Origin: Liolophura sinensis
Lineage: Eukaryota; Mollusca; Polyplacophora; Chitonida; Chitonidae
Length of the DNA: 64,000 nucleotides
Reading direction: 5' to 3'
NCBI RefSeq assembly: GCF_032854445.1
Contig: NC_088295.1
Span: forward strand, 24,293,385-24,357,384
Shown: positions 44,440-58,100 of the stretch, one piece after another
Position numbering within the stretch: position 1 is the stretch's first letter
Layout: every line of letters begins with the position of its first letter
Program-made: the position numbers and the translations under genes
Notes under the pieces: model-generated
Told to the model about the DNA's origin: nothing
Database searches by the model: none
Seen by the model: only the letters and a program-made list of their open reading frames with translations

Positions 44440-44900
44440 GGGTTTGAATAAGCCAACACCACTTATTGATGAGCTAATCGTTCTCATTACTCTTCGGCTT
44501 TGGAAGCGTTGACCACTTCATCTGAGGGAAGAGCTATTATACAACATGGAACTCATGGACGGAAGGGTTTATTCATCTAGAGCATTTGCTTTCATGTGAT
44601 GGACTTCGGAAGAAATAAACACTGACATTATTGTCATTTGTATCCCCAAGGCCCGGCCAATCTGCTGAGGGAACAGAACTGCAAGGAGGAAGTGTTATCC
44701 GTTTTTAGAGTGCTCAGCTGTAATCTGACACCTTGGTTGGGTGGTGCAAGGCGATCTCAGTGCATGGCTGTCACCCGATATAATTACAGCCTTATTTTCA
44801 CCTGGTCTTTTTCTTACGTAAATACTTTATTAGCATAATAGACCTTTGTAACAGTTGCCAACAAAGGTTTACGTGACCAATCAACAGTACTGACGTAGTG
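44440..44900. repeat. Anchor Q, copy 1 of the diverged array
   Basis: Shared wording with copies at 49190-49730 and 54500-54870 includes gttgaccacttcat, aaacactgacattattgtca, gcccggccaatctgctgagg, acaccttggttggg and cacctggtctttttcttacg. No reading frame is conserved among the copies. Confidence 0.75.
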
Positions 44901-45179
44901 CCAGACGTGCCTGTATATCTGGGAATATATACTAGGATCCCTGGCGTTTGGCTCTTCGTGTGTCCAGTTTTTTCAAAATATATTATCAGATTATCTTGTG
45001 CCATGCTTTAAGCTTTGTATGTATATTTAAAACTACAAAGCGTTTGATGAAAAGCAAAACGAACATGTATTTCTCAGCGAAGACAAAATTTTACCCTCAG
45101 AGATGGGCATGTTCATACTACAGATGTCGACAATATGCCTTTAATTTTGTAACTCAGAGTTACTTAAATAAAACACACT

Positions 45180-47490
45180 AAACATGTTTAATCGTTGTCT
45201 TGCTGATGATGCGTGGGTTATTAATGTCTATTCGTACGTAGATAATGTTCCACCTGTGAAACCTCAAAGGGCAATATTTGGCGATCATTTTGAAAAGTAA
45301 ACCCGACCTGTATATATAGCCCAAAGTGAGTGGTAAAGGGCAAACTAATGCGCACAAGCTAGAATGGACAACTTGGGAGCCTTTTTAAAAATGTGACCCA
45401 TGGACGTGTATGCACGAGCAGGAATCAACCGCCTTTGCTTGTTCGTATTATGATTAAATTTATCCGAGCAATGACATACAGAGCCTTGTCTACTAAAAGC
45501 TAAAACAGGCACGCGGCCACAACAGATCCTTACCACGATTCGCGTTTCGTGGATAGCCTTTAATGTGTCACATAGGAAGTGATGAGAAATGAATGCTCAA
45601 GCACTAACCGGAATAGGTTCTTATCACTTGTTTACCGATTCTATATGTCGAGAGGCAATCGCACCGACATTGGTTTACAACAAAACTTTGCTCGGTGATT
45701 TTATTTCCATTATTCTTTATTGTTTTATCTTCCTATTTAGAAGAATGTTTGTCATGATAACACAGGGATGCATTGAAAAGCACAAATCTTAGAGACTTAG
45801 CATGCCTCTTATACATTGTGGTGTTCTTCTGAAAGTTAAATTTTCATTAACCAAACGTATTACCGACACCTTCTTTTAATGCATCTCTGTCTTTATGTTT
45901 CTAATACTGTTCGGTCAATTTTTACTTAATGTTTGCGGATGGCTCTAAAATGTTTTAATGTGTTCGTCGTCAGAATGTACATTCCTTTCTTTCAGTAAAT
46001 ACACGGAGCGTGCAGTGGTCTCGTGGTGCCCGCCTTTCAATCGCTGTGCTCAACACCCACAAATTATGTAATATGACATAATAACTCAAGAATGTTTTAC
46101 TTATACAATTACGGCGGTCAATTTCATGGATGGAGGCAACGGCCCAGCATAAACCCCCGAACCTTGGCAAGTTACTGACGACCGTTCTCACATATGTTCA
46201 CAATATTGGTGGAAGATGATTGATCTTCAGTGAATGTTAGCACAAATATTATAACCATAAAGGTAAGACCTATTTCTATTTTGCGTTTTATGGGCACGGT
46301 GACACTAAAAAATCCAACAATGGAATAAAAATAAACCTTTTTTTAATTTATCTGATCTTGATATTTTAATTATTTTTAGTGTTTTTCAAAGTTTTTAAGT
46401 CTTGTAAAAATGCCTACAGCAAGAAACGGTTCTGAGACAGTTCAGATTTGCCATAAATTAGAGGATTCTTCCTTTTTATATGGCTGTTGTCGACAAACGA
46501 GGTGCAGACTGTGTCGGGCAGGTAATTTGTAGACTCTCCCGCTCTCAGTGCTTGTATCAATAAGCGGTCTACAAAGCTTTATGCAGCCGTTTGCACGGTC
46601 TAAACCTCGTTGAAAACAACTTGTCTTCAACCAATAGGGTGTGCATATCTGTATTTTAAATGGAAAGTACATCAGTAACTTGCCCAATGTCCGTCTTTTT
46701 TCCCATTTTTCTCCACCCAAAGAGTACAATTCTATGTTAAGCCTATAATCAAAAATCAAATAAATGAATAAGTCAATTAGTGTGAAAGCATGATTTGGTG
46801 CAGCCAAACTTGACGAGAAACTACATTCGTGTTAAACGGGTAACGTCTAACCCAGATCTAACCTATGATGGATAAATATGGATTTTCTTTTTTTCATACA
46901 AGTATTACTGCCTTTTGATCTAACTATTTTCTGTCTATCACAAGTTTTCAGTCACTATAGCCTTGGCGATTTCTCAGGAATGATGGTCATCCACCATACA
47001 CAAGATTAGTTAGGCTAATCCCAACTCTCTCCCATACAATAGATGACAGTGTCACGGTTTAGAGAAGGGGTGATATTGACAGCAATGTAATCATCTTTGC
47101 TCTGAAGAGTTAAAACAAGCTTTAATGTTTGTAACCATGGAGACAGCGTGGTCTGGTGATTTTAACTGACGTATGATGTTGTATTTATACAGCAAATGTT
47201 GCCATGCATGTCTGTACAACTAAACTTACCTTGCTCCATGGCTCCATTATGACGTTGCTTAATATGATTGGAAGCGGTCATTTGTACATTATGTCTAGTC
47301 TATGTAATTTACAATATCAGACACTACAATATAAGGATGATTCAAATCTGGATACGAAACGTTCGTTTCTTTGTAGATTATTTACTTTGCTGATACCAGT
47401 TCTATACATGTCTGCCGTATGGCCAGTGAATAAAACAGCTTCATTGATGTGCTCATTAATGATGTGAATTGTCGGTAACTATATGTGAGG
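45180..47490. other. Intergenic stretch between array anchors
   Basis: A heavily diverged SINE-A tail (reverse orientation) is likely at 46076-46175 (ataactcaagaatgttttac, then acggcggtca). Nothing else was recognised. Confidence 0.45.
46076..46175 (-). mobile_element. Diverged SINE-A fragment
   Basis: It reads ataactcaagaatgttttac, then ttatacaattacggcggtca and ggcaacggcccagcataaac, ending cccccgaacctt. The order matches the SINE-A tail and body with many substitutions. Confidence 0.5.
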
Positions 47491-47990
47491 CTAACATGTT
47501 AACGACTGTTACCTTAATGTTGTGTTCTTTGAGTTGTTTATTTAATGTTTATTTAGTAAAGTTTAATGAGCGCTTCTCTGTCACCTATGCTTTTATCATA
47601 TAACAGCAGTACGCTGAACAGAACAAACACTTCATTTTAGCCTTTCTGGAATATTAACCATCAACTGATCGACATGCCAGATTCTATCATCATTCTGTGT
47701 TAGTACACATCAGTGTCTTAAATGACGCTTTGTAATTAATGATGTCATTTCGTATAATGAGGGTCTGGGTACTGTTTATACATGATTACAGTGAAAAAAA
47801 CAGCCAGCATTAATAAGGCCATTGAGTAAGCCCACGCGGTCTTAGTTCACGAGTTCTATGTAGAGACTGATCCGGTATCAGGTTGTACAGAGGCAGAGCG
47901 GGACCTGATACATGGCAGTAACTTCAATGAATACACTGTTTTGGGGGCGAAGCGTTTTGGCGTTGTTCTGTGAGCTTAAATCTGTGCAAG
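47490..47990. repeat. Anchors R and P, copy 2 region of the array
   Basis: R (47490-47600) reads gttaacgactgttacc, then gtgttctttgagttgtttat and agtttaatgagcgcttctct. P follows at about 47760-47990 (catggcagtaacttcaatga). The R-to-P distance of about 394 bp is close to the 417 bp in the next copy at 51131-51548. Confidence 0.6.
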
Positions 47991-48488
47991 CTTATCTGTT
48001 CAAATAAAAGTAACCGTCTCACAAGAAATGGTAGCCAGGCGTCTTTACCAAGACCACAGTAACAGTTAACATATCCACTTTTGTGAATGCCTTCATCATG
48101 ACGAGTAGATCCGAAGCATTTTTCAGCCTTTATTAAAGTCTAATGTATACAACTTTTCAACCCCACTTAAATGTCGAAGAAAGAAATAAAGTTAAAACGA
48201 CAGAAACAATTTTTCATGCATTGACCGTGTTATTAAAAACTATTGTTGTAGTTAAATAAAACGTATTTGAAACAAATGTGCCAGCAGTGACCTGAATATC
48301 ACATTATAACAGACCCATTCTGGGTTTAACCGTGGGCCATGTTTCACAAAAACGGTATAGCCAAAGTGAAATGATCCATGAAATAATTCATGTGTGGGCA
48401 ATCCGTCTCATGAACTTCATATAAACTATATATAGTGTGAAATTTAAATAACCCTCCAAAAAAAAAGAGCTAGACGTGGTAGAAGGTA

Positions 48489-48522
48489 CTGTGTGTGTTT
48501 GTGTGTGTGTGTGTGTGTGTGT
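48489..48522. repeat. (GT)n microsatellite
   Basis: An almost pure GT tract follows a tgtgtgtttg start. Confidence 0.95.
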
Positions 48523-49189
48523 TGGGAAATGGGCGGGGAGAGGGTGCAACAGTTTTCCGTCGTTTTATGAACAGTTGGTTAAAACATTCTTTTTATCCAT
48601 TTTTATATACAACCGAAATTATTTTATCGCCACTGTTGAAAGTTGGGATAAATTCTAAAAATAATCTGTGAATTAGTATCTGTTTTTTGATAAAACATGT
48701 CAGTTAAAACCAGAGTATCAATTTTGTGTCCAACACTGCAATTGTACTCTTCGTGATGAAATCCAGGTCATGTTGGACCAGGATCTTTTGTAAGACTGGT
48801 GTTGTTATTGTACGGCCCCTTAATCCTTGGCTACGCTACAATCCTTGGAAAACAATACAATCATTTTGTCAGTGATTAAGAATTACAATATTACATTGTT
48901 ATCTTCCTTGGGAGAGAACGAGAACAAAGGAACGAAATACGGAAGGAAGACAAAGGAACTCATAATACTCACATTGATTTCTTATTTATTAAAAACAAAT
49001 TGACTATTAAACGACGAACATTCCCCCTTCTAGTTCAAAGAACAGTAATGTGTTGGTAAGTGTCGGACTTTGAGGATGCGAAGACATAAAGGACTTTTAC
49101 TGTGGGAAAAGGTGAAATGATCAATTTACAGGAAGTTATGTCCCTCCATCTAAGTGTAGACTCAGTTTACCAAGTTAATGGTTCGTTTC

Positions 49190-49730
49190 ATTTCGTTTGT
49201 AACACGTCCACGTGTGCGATGAATCGATTGTCTGTGTCTAGTACCGAAGTGGTAAATTAACTAATCAAAAGTGTTAATCAGCCAAACCATCTCATTAATC
49301 CGTGGCAGTGGAAACGCTGACCACTTCATCCGTGGCCTGAGCAAACGCGATTTGGGCCTCGTGAACAGGAAGGATTCCTCACGGAGGCTGTTTACTGTCA
49401 TCTGAAGGACTTGGGGAGAAATTAACAGTGACATTATTCCAATTTGTATTCCCATGGCCTGGTCAATATGCTTAGAGAACTAGACTGTAACGAGAGAGTG
49501 TGTCTCCGTACTCAGAACGGCAGTCTTTAACTCGACACCTTGGTTAGAACGTAGATGTTAATATACGAGTAAGGCGGACGGACTGTCAGTGACGTATTGT
49601 CAGCGTAGACAGTATATACAGGAAACCACACAATGCTTGTCACCTGGTCCTCCACTTATGTAAATTCTTTGTTCACGAAACCCACCCTATGTCTTTAACG
49701 TTTGCCAGACAGCGGTAGACAAGTTCCATT
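49190..49730. repeat. Anchor Q, copy 2 of the diverged array
   Basis: It contains gctgaccacttcatccgtgg, aaattaacagtgacattatt, catggcctggtcaatatgct and cacctggtcctccacttatg, matching the copies at 44440 and 54500. Confidence 0.75.
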
Positions 49731-51085
49731 AACACCACTACATTGGCTCCCGACACCTGTTTAGATAAGGTATATACAATAGTCAAAAGTAAGGCAAAAC
49801 CGAACTGAGGACTATGAAAGTGCTACAAAATGTAAATTGACCATCTGGAAGACAGCTATTAAATACCAGTTTTCCAATGGAATATAAAAGAAATCAATGT
49901 GACAGGAGTTTATGTTGTGCCGCTCGTTTGTTGCTTGTTTCAAAGATCCATATAACTGAAATACCTCAACTGTTTGGTAAAGACAGACCAATGTATTCTT
50001 AATTACGTATATGAAGGCACCAGATGAATTTGGTTCTGAGTTTAATTGGTTATATATATGATAACACTAGGCAGAAATCTTGACATTGAAGCACAGATTC
50101 GTATCAATAATATTAATTCCAGTTCTCAAAATAACAACAGATCACTTAAGAACGTAGAAAGTAAGGAAAGTAAGAAAATAGAACGGAATCAGCAAAGAGA
50201 GGTAGTCAGCAATTTTCAATGATACCACAAGATTTTCCTAGCTGCATAAATTGAATTCACTGTACAAATCGTGTACCATATCTAGTATCCAATTATAAGA
50301 TGTCATTAATCATCATATGTATCTCAGGTGCGCTTTCCGCTCATCAAACGTGACGATATATATAAGTGACGTGTGAAAACAAATATACATGTTTAGATGT
50401 AAGTGTCAAGCCAGATATTCCTGTAAGGTGTCATCCAAGAACAACGAAAATTTATAATCGCCAGAACAGCCATTTATACCTATCCCAAAACAAATTAAAA
50501 ACTTATGCAGTTTTGTCCTGTAACCGTCTCATGCAATTCAGAATTTAAATTCCCGAAATCTCAAAAGACTATCCGAGTGAAAGATAAGACACACTGCATC
50601 GCCTAAGTGTAAAAACAAAGATACCGATATATCCCATTGCCGAATGTGTGAAATACGTATAGCCATAGGGGGAGCGGTTTGTGACAGAGTGTTAATGTGC
50701 ACGACTCCCATCCAATGCCACACGAGGTGTGGGGATCAATACGGCTTTGTCTTTGCTTTGTCTTGGCATTGTCATTTCGTATGTCAGTGGTAATACAAAT
50801 GTTGGATGAGGCGTCTGATAACTATTCCCTGCACTGGAGAGACCTGAAGTAGATTTATTCCATATTATCATTACTGTTGTCCAGTATTCATTCAGTTGTT
50901 TTGTTGAATGTAGTGAATGTTTTTGTTCTTTCACTCCACAAAATATGGTAGGCTGACCGATTTCACCTAATGTTGGTGGCACACTTAGCTATAACTAAGG
51001 GCCTAAATAAGTTCACACAGTAATACAGCTCCGCTTTTGCAAATATGGAGTTTGTATTTTCAATAAAGACTCGGTCGGGGCATGG
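49731..51085. other. Intergenic stretch within the array, nothing recognised
   Basis: This is AT-rich sequence with no element or gene recognised. Confidence 0.45.
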
Positions 51086-51700
51086 GCTTGTACGCGTTAA
51101 TGGCTGTTAACGCATCTGTCCTGTAACGGACGTGTCCTTTGTTGTTTACTTAATGTCACTTAGTTAGATTTTACTTAAGCTTCTCGCTCATCCTAACTTG
51201 TTTTGTGATGACATTACATTGGAAAGAGTAAACATATTAGTATTGGGTCGTGTTTCACGTAGTGTAGCATGGAACTGATGGACACTGCAAGCCTCTCTTT
51301 ATCATCGGATATCATTCATTATTACACGTGGTTATAAAGGGTTTAAATATGGCCGTGTAATTAACGGTGCCATGTCGTATCGCTGCTCAGGTCACGATTT
51401 ATCCAGGGATATAGCCCAGCATACAGTTAACACAGATAAGGCTGTACATCTGTAGGAGTTCAAGAGTTTTGGAGGATCTACTGGGTTTATCTAGACAGAG
51501 ATTGGTTTTGAGTGAGATTCTAACAGGAGACGGATCCCGGAGATACCAGCCACATCAACAAATGCTCAGTTTCCCCGCCAAAGTGTCTAGCATTGGTTGA
51601 GTAAACGTTCTCCCACGCAAACCTACTCATCAAAGTGTGGGTGAATGGATTTCTGGAACAACGGACTCAATAGTCCGTCAAAGCCATGGGAACAAATCAG
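51086..51700. repeat. Anchors R and P, copy 3 region of the array
   Basis: R (51100-51200) reads gttaacgcatctgtcctgta, then cctttgttgtttacttaatg and agcttctcgctcatcc. P (51371-51700) reads ggagataccagccacatcaa and acgttctcccacgcaaacct. Order and spacing match the copy at 47.5-48.0 kb. Confidence 0.7.
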
Positions 51701-53427
51701 CTGTAAGACTGATTATGTTTAGACAATGTTCTCGGTCGAAATCATTGCGGCTCTTGCCCGTTGAATTATTATCGAATAAACGTATTACTTGAACTGAAAT
51801 TAAAAGGGACGAATGAGTTAAAATGAAAGTTAAGCCTGGGAATATTAGAATAGGTGTCGTCATATAAAATATAAAGCTCAAAAGAAAGCAATGGAATATA
51901 CACCAGTGTAAAATACAAATGTCTCGATGGCGAATGGAATTGCATTGAAAAATTACTTGTCGCTGTTTAGGTAGATAATAGTACCATTTAAGCACCGGTA
52001 ATGGGGCATAAGCAGAGACCAGTCATGAAATGTCACCAACGTAAAAATGTTCCCTTTCTAAGTCATGAAAACGAAAATGAAGTAAAAACAAGTGCTCTGT
52101 ATTTGCGTTTTTGTACGCTGTTTCCAGAAATACAAAATAATCAGACCCGAGTACAACAACTTACAGTAGATATAATCAAACTAGCCCAAGGAAGAATTTA
52201 ACATACCGCTATGCGGCTGATACTGGAAAGTATGGGCATGTTTCATAACTAATATATATCAAAAAACTGTGGCTGTAGTCGTTCAAGCTATGATTTGATT
52301 TACCGTGTGAAACTGAATAAAGTGATGCCACATGCATCAATCCTCTGAGGATCAACGTGATTTACACAGCACTGGAGAATTCCCGCCTGTATCAAGAAGG
52401 CCCAAAGCTGTAAACTCAATTGTTCTTTCCTTTATTACGTCACGATTATCGGTGTGTGTGTGTGTTCATAAAGCAAACATGAAGTACAAACGCACTGCAA
52501 CGTCACACAAGAAAACGCGGCGTTCTGCTGTCTTTTGGGCCTTATTTGAAGCTCGTCCTCGAGTCCCTCATTCCTTTCACACAATAAAAACATACAAACA
52601 GAAGGTTTGGATTTAGTTCCCTGGAAATCCACTTTTTTCAGTGATAATGATCTGTTTGTGCTTTTATTCTGACAACAGTCTTCGTAACATCGCCGTTTTA
52701 GGTTATTTTGTAATATTAGACAATATGCTCTGTGTATGATCTTGGATTATTAAAGATGTCAACTTCATAACAAACAGAAGTGCTCAGGTGAGAGTAGAGA
52801 GCCCTTGGTTCCAACAAAGAAAGAGAAAACCAGACTCTTCGAATGGCAAGCTGTTCAAGGACTCGTTTATAAGCTTGTCCAATTCTTCAACCTGTCTGAA
52901 ACCGAAGCACTGAGATGATGAATGGCCATTGTACAGACCTGTCAGTTGTGACTACGGTACAACGGTATTTAGATTTGAGAGGCTTACAACTACAGAATGG
53001 CTCTGTTATCGGCTTGATCGATTCAACAACAACCCCCACCTATCATCTCGTATGACAGTAAATCAGACAGCGGGACTTCGTCGTCTTCATCGCGAAAACA
53101 TGGGGTTTATCCTCTCAGACTGAAGCTGTGCCCAATATAAACACTCAATCATACACCACAAAGGTCAGACTTTCGTTCTTAGGAATAATCATCGCTTTTC
53201 GTATTATCATCAGTCTAATGTATGATTTATGTTGGAAGGGAATGAGAACATTAACCAAAATCAAAAGTGAATTTACTTATTACAGTTAGTCATTTATAGA
53301 AAAGATTAATAATTTATGTTTTGAAAGGTTTATATACTTATGCACATCAAATGGTAAAACTTATTAATTAAGTTTACGATGGATCGGGCAAAACCACCAA
53401 CCAAATAGAAAGTGTTGTCCATGTAAA
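51701..53427. other. Intergenic stretch, nothing recognised
   Basis: A short (TG)n tract lies near 52452. Short frames occur but none is recognisable. Confidence 0.45.
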
Positions 53428-53603
53428 ATTTATTTATTTATCTACTTGATTGGTGTTAATGCCGTACTCAGAAATATTTCACTTCAATATTATACAACGG
53501 CGGTGAGCATTATGGAGGGTGGAAGCCGGAGAGGAAGCCAGCATGAGCTGGACTTGAACTCACAGCGATCGCATTGATGAGAGGTTCCTGGGTGATTGCG
53601 TGG
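53428..53603 (-). mobile_element. SINE-A copy with internal deletion
   Basis: Tail (atttatttatctacttgatt), then gccgtactcagaaatatttc, jumps from gagcattatggagggtggaa straight to gccggagaggaagccagcat and then the partial head (tcacagcgatcgcattgatg). Most of the body is deleted. Confidence 0.9.
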
Positions 53604-53771
53604 ATATGTAAAAGATGTATATGATGAAGTGCATGTAGTTTTAGCAAGGCATTCCATTACATAGTGTTTAACCACCTAAATCATATTCAGCAGTTATATT
53701 ATTTACTTTCGATTAATCAATCTTATTTAACCCGTGCAATTACACTTGTATGCAATTTTGACCTTTTTCTC

Positions 53772-53870
53772 CGTTCGTACGTGGTACGATCTCCCAGCAA
53801 CCTGCAGAAGGTCACGGGTTTCTGCCTGGTTGCTCGATTTCCTCCCACCATAATGCTGGGCTGCTGTATT
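53772..53870 (+). mobile_element. SINE-A body fragment
   Basis: It reads gtacgtggtacgatctccca, gcaacctgcagaaggtcacg and atttcctcccaccataatgc. It has neither head nor tail and lies opposite in orientation to the copy at 53428. Confidence 0.85.
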
Positions 53871-54499
53871 TTCAAAGCTTCTACTGGGTGCTTTTGAATT
53901 ACCACACAGCTTTGGTTATGATAAGTGTTCAGCCATTAAACCAAATATGCAATGACTTGTTGAAATGAGGTGACGTTCCATAAAGTTCTTACAATACGTC
54001 AAAATCGAGGAAGAAAAATTTAGATCGGGCTATCCGAGTAGAGATCAGGTAATCATCACCGTTATACATTGCCAGTGGTGCCGGCACATTTTTTGGATGG
54101 CTGATCACAAGTCACAGTATAATCCACTATGACCGTTGTTAGCAAACATGCCTGAACGAGGCAATCAGTGGCAGTTTGTACCCCTTTCTTTGTCCGTCGA
54201 TGTACGCTGATTATACGTGAGGTGACTGCACGTTAGCTCAAAGTATCACTGAGGAGGGGGACGTTAACCGATTCTATCAACTTGGTCATAATTCCCTCCT
54301 CACCCTCACCGCACCCCCCCCCCTCCAACCCGTTTTTTGTTTACACACAGGTGGTTATAAACTCTTTGGTCAGTACATCAATGGACTTTGATAGAAACTT
54401 TTGTTTAAATAAAGTTAGCTGTGGAATTCTCGTGTTTATTTGCTTCCCCAGAGCTCATGCAGAAATGTCACGTTGTATGGCGGTTTTCTTAGACAGTTT

Positions 54500-54870
54500 G
54501 TTTCATCTCGTTTATACCACGCTCACGTGTTCAATCGATTCTCGCAACCTAGGACCGTGCAGGGTGTTAAATTAACTTACGGAAAATGTTGATCATCTAA
54601 ATCATGCCATTAATCCGTGACGGAGGAAACGTTGACCAATTCATGGGTGCCTTGAGCTAACGTAATTTAGGTCTCGAGAACAGGAAGTCTTGCTCGCGGA
54701 AACTGCTTATACTTTTATCTGAAGAACGTAACAGCGATATTTTTCGAATTTGTATTTCCTTGGCTTGGTCAGTATGCCACAGGAACTAGAGTTTAACTTA
54801 TGGACGGTATTTGTTGTAAGAATGAAAAACTTTTACAAGACACCTTTGTGACCGTAAGACATTGCTGACT
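54500..54870. repeat. Anchor Q, copy 3 of the diverged array
   Basis: It contains gttgaccaattcatgggtgc, tttgtatttccttggcttgg and agacacctttgtg. It matches the copies at 44440 and 49190 over about 350 bp with many indels. Confidence 0.7.
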
Positions 54871-54957
54871 TGGCCAGGAAGTATGAGTTCATCAGAGAAT
54901 GCACACCCAAATTCATTCAACAATGATTGCCAGCTGGCCCCACTTCGTTCGACATAT

Positions 54958-55195
54958 TTTATTTGCACCTTTTGTATATTTTATTTGCACCTTATACGGG
55001 TGCAATAAGACAATAGTAAAACGGTACACATTATAGCACCTTATGCAGGTGCAATAATACAATAGTAAAACGAGGCACATTGTTATGTTCTGAAACTGAC
55101 AGAATAGGTTTAGTAAAATAAACAACACGGCATAAAAATAAATACTATAAGAAGAACCATTTGTTACTATACCGTTACCCAAACGGTAACGGTAT
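54958..55195. repeat. Cluster of short palindromes and direct repeats
   Basis: ttgcacc at 54985-54991 pairs with ggtgcaa at 54999-55005. The block is partly repeated at about 55038-55075 (caccttatgcaggtgcaata, then acaatagtaaaacg). A separate hairpin has 10-bp arms at 55169-55178 and 55186-55195 with a 7-base loop. Confidence 0.85.
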
Positions 55196-58100
55196 TAAGA
55201 GATGAAGTTTTTAGTACCCCGTTAACAAAGTCTGTCTTCAGTATGTAACAACTTTAACTTTGTATTTTATGACCTGTTCTTATCAAATTAACACTTGCCA
55301 GAATTTCATTATTCAGATGCAAATGTACAAGTTTTTATGATAAAGAGCACGGCATAATTAAAGTTTGAAAACTACTTATGAGATGAATACTTCGAGACCT
55401 ATAACATACATTTGGAGTATGCTTTGGAAGACGAGATTGTAGGAAATTAACAATGACATAAGTGCTTCACTGCACGAGGCGCGTGCACTATCGCCTGTCT
55501 AGAGATCATTCTTAAAATAGTCATTCCTTGAAGACAGATAAATTTGCTCCTCCACTTGAAGTATAACATCAGGTTCCACAGTCGGAAAAACGTAATAAAC
55601 ATCACTAGAATGTGCTAGCTTGTGAGTGGTCAAAACCCCTCAAGCTATGGTGGATTAATACATGTTGAGAGAACAAAACGCTGATCTTTTGGTAGTGTAG
55701 CTCAAATCAAATTGATTACATTGATTTTACATCTTCTCTTTAGTGTCGTACTTTAAAATATCCTATCAGCACTACATAGTACAGAAGTTTGAGCAGTACC
55801 GATTCCTTGTTTTAGACTCTTAAGAAATTACTTTCCAATCGTTTTTATTGCATCGTGGTGAATCGGATGAGGTGGGAAATAAAATTAACCATGTTACTTG
55901 GGCAGTGGCCACGTTCCAAGCAACCTGCAGCATTTAGCTGTCAATTGTTGTTCGTCTGCTAAAGGGAAATGGCGTACTTTCAGGCGTGTAAATGACTGTC
56001 CGTCAGTTGATGTTGTGCTCTACCTTTCCTTGTCTAGACAAGCGATATTATTAGGATAAGGTCTTTCATGTTAATTCGAATTTTGCATTTAGCCTAACAA
56101 ATAAATCTGTATACACATGCATTAACATTTTGACTGAAATCAGCGGAAAGCTTATAGCCTGCTCAGCTTCTGTCGCCAAGACAAATAGTGCTTTATTGTA
56201 CACTTTAATGTAGTAAACTAGATCTTGTCAACACAGACAGTCGCATATACACGTACACCAGCCGTCAAAAACAAACCTGCCGTTACGGACGAATAATTTC
56301 CAAAACAACGTTCAATACAAACCACAGGGTAAAAAGTTAGGACGGATTCATGCGAAGAGAACCAGCCATAGATTTTCAGTAATTTTGGAAAGCGCTAGTT
56401 TATAAGTATCGATCAAAAAATATGTATCTCACTCACGCTTTGATTGCATTTGTTAATATATATCTAACGTGGTGATCTAATTCATGAAGACAAGGCCCTA
56501 GCCCTGAGGTTGAGAGGCCTTAGACACAGTTGTAAATTAGACAGTCAGAGATTCTAATAAATATTTGTTTATAAGTATGTAGTGTATTCAATGTACAATT
56601 TAAGAAACTTGGAGAGAAGACGGTTGGTGGAATCTTGGACACACTAATTTTTGCTGTAATAACATGTGACGTTAATTGAAATCGCCACACAACACAGAGG
56701 ATTCAACAAATGCTACAAGGCGAAATGATTCACGATGTCAAAATTGAAACTATCCCTCTTGTCGTAAAGTCGGCACAACAGAAAACAACAGAAAAAAATC
56801 GGCCGAACTCGGCTTCGTGTGAGAGCCCCTTTACGTATATAGGGTTTCTAAGAAATTGAGTAAATCGCATACGTTAAACGTCATATTTAGTGTTTAGTAA
56901 CTCATGGTATATGGTTTAATGTTAGAATATAATTTTCCGTTTGTTGGACTAACAACATGAATTTTACCATTAACGCCTGACGAACCTCTGACGTCACTGC
57001 CCTTGATTATCGCTCGCCCACCCGTGCCAGGTGTCCTTAGCATGAGAACAACCATGGGAGTAATACAATTAAAATTAAAATATATATATAATGCTTCTTA
57101 GGTGGCTGGTTTGATGTTTAAAACAGGAAACATTTCATTTCTGGTGATTTCTGTATACATGCATATATATTTGTCTCCATATATTCTCGTACGAAAATAC
57201 TTTTATTTCTACATTTATTACATTTGATGCGATAAGAGCCTTCCAAAATGGAAATCTCATACAATTCATGCACGCATGGCCTATTTGGCAATGAATTAAG
57301 GTTTGCACTGAATTATCACTGTGTCCTGATGAATTCGTGAAATTGGTATTCTGTTAGTTTCACTTAACTTTCAATGTTAATACTACATGGAGAGATTTTT
57401 TTTGGTTGGCTTGATATTAACAATGTAACAAAATAAGCCATTGAATTCATTTAAAATGTGTTCACTGGTTGCATGAATTTTGATCTCTTCATACAAGAGA
57501 ACTTCATACAAGAGAACACAAAACTGTTTCCGTATAGTTCGTTTTATCCCAATGTTGTATGTCATGCTGTTATGCCTACTTTGGAGTCAAAATATTCGCC
57601 TTTCTGCTTTTAAAATATCAGTACCCTGTATTATTCCGTGCCTAAAGTATCCCAGTGCCCATATTCGACAGAGAGAGAGAGAGATGATCAAAATTAATTC
57701 AACAAACTTTCAGCGAGGACTTGTAAACAGGACAATCCCCGTGGAACAAATTGACCATGATTGCTTTAGTATAGACCACCAGGTCCCTCAGGCGGATAGA
57801 TCGGCAATAATCGAGAGGAATCGGCTAATTCCGGCTCTTATCCTCAATAAGGCGGCTTCCTGGACTGAAGGGTAGAGACAATAGTTCGCCTCTAGGGACC
57901 TTTCAAACAGTGAGCGCTATAGAGTGATTTGTACCAGACCAAGGCTGATATTGTGCAGGCAAACACTGCCCTAACTTGTTTAACATGGTATCAGGTATTC
58001 CTTTGATAATGACTCAATGAACTACTTCAGTGCCGTAAGCCCTGGGGAGCACTTTGACTCGTACATGAGAATGCTGCTGCCGTGGGGATAGAGGATGGAG

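Noticed and set aside
57480-57875. 131-codon plus-strand frame
   Set aside because: There is no domain, no good splice or promoter context, and low-complexity runs (gagagagaga) lie within it.
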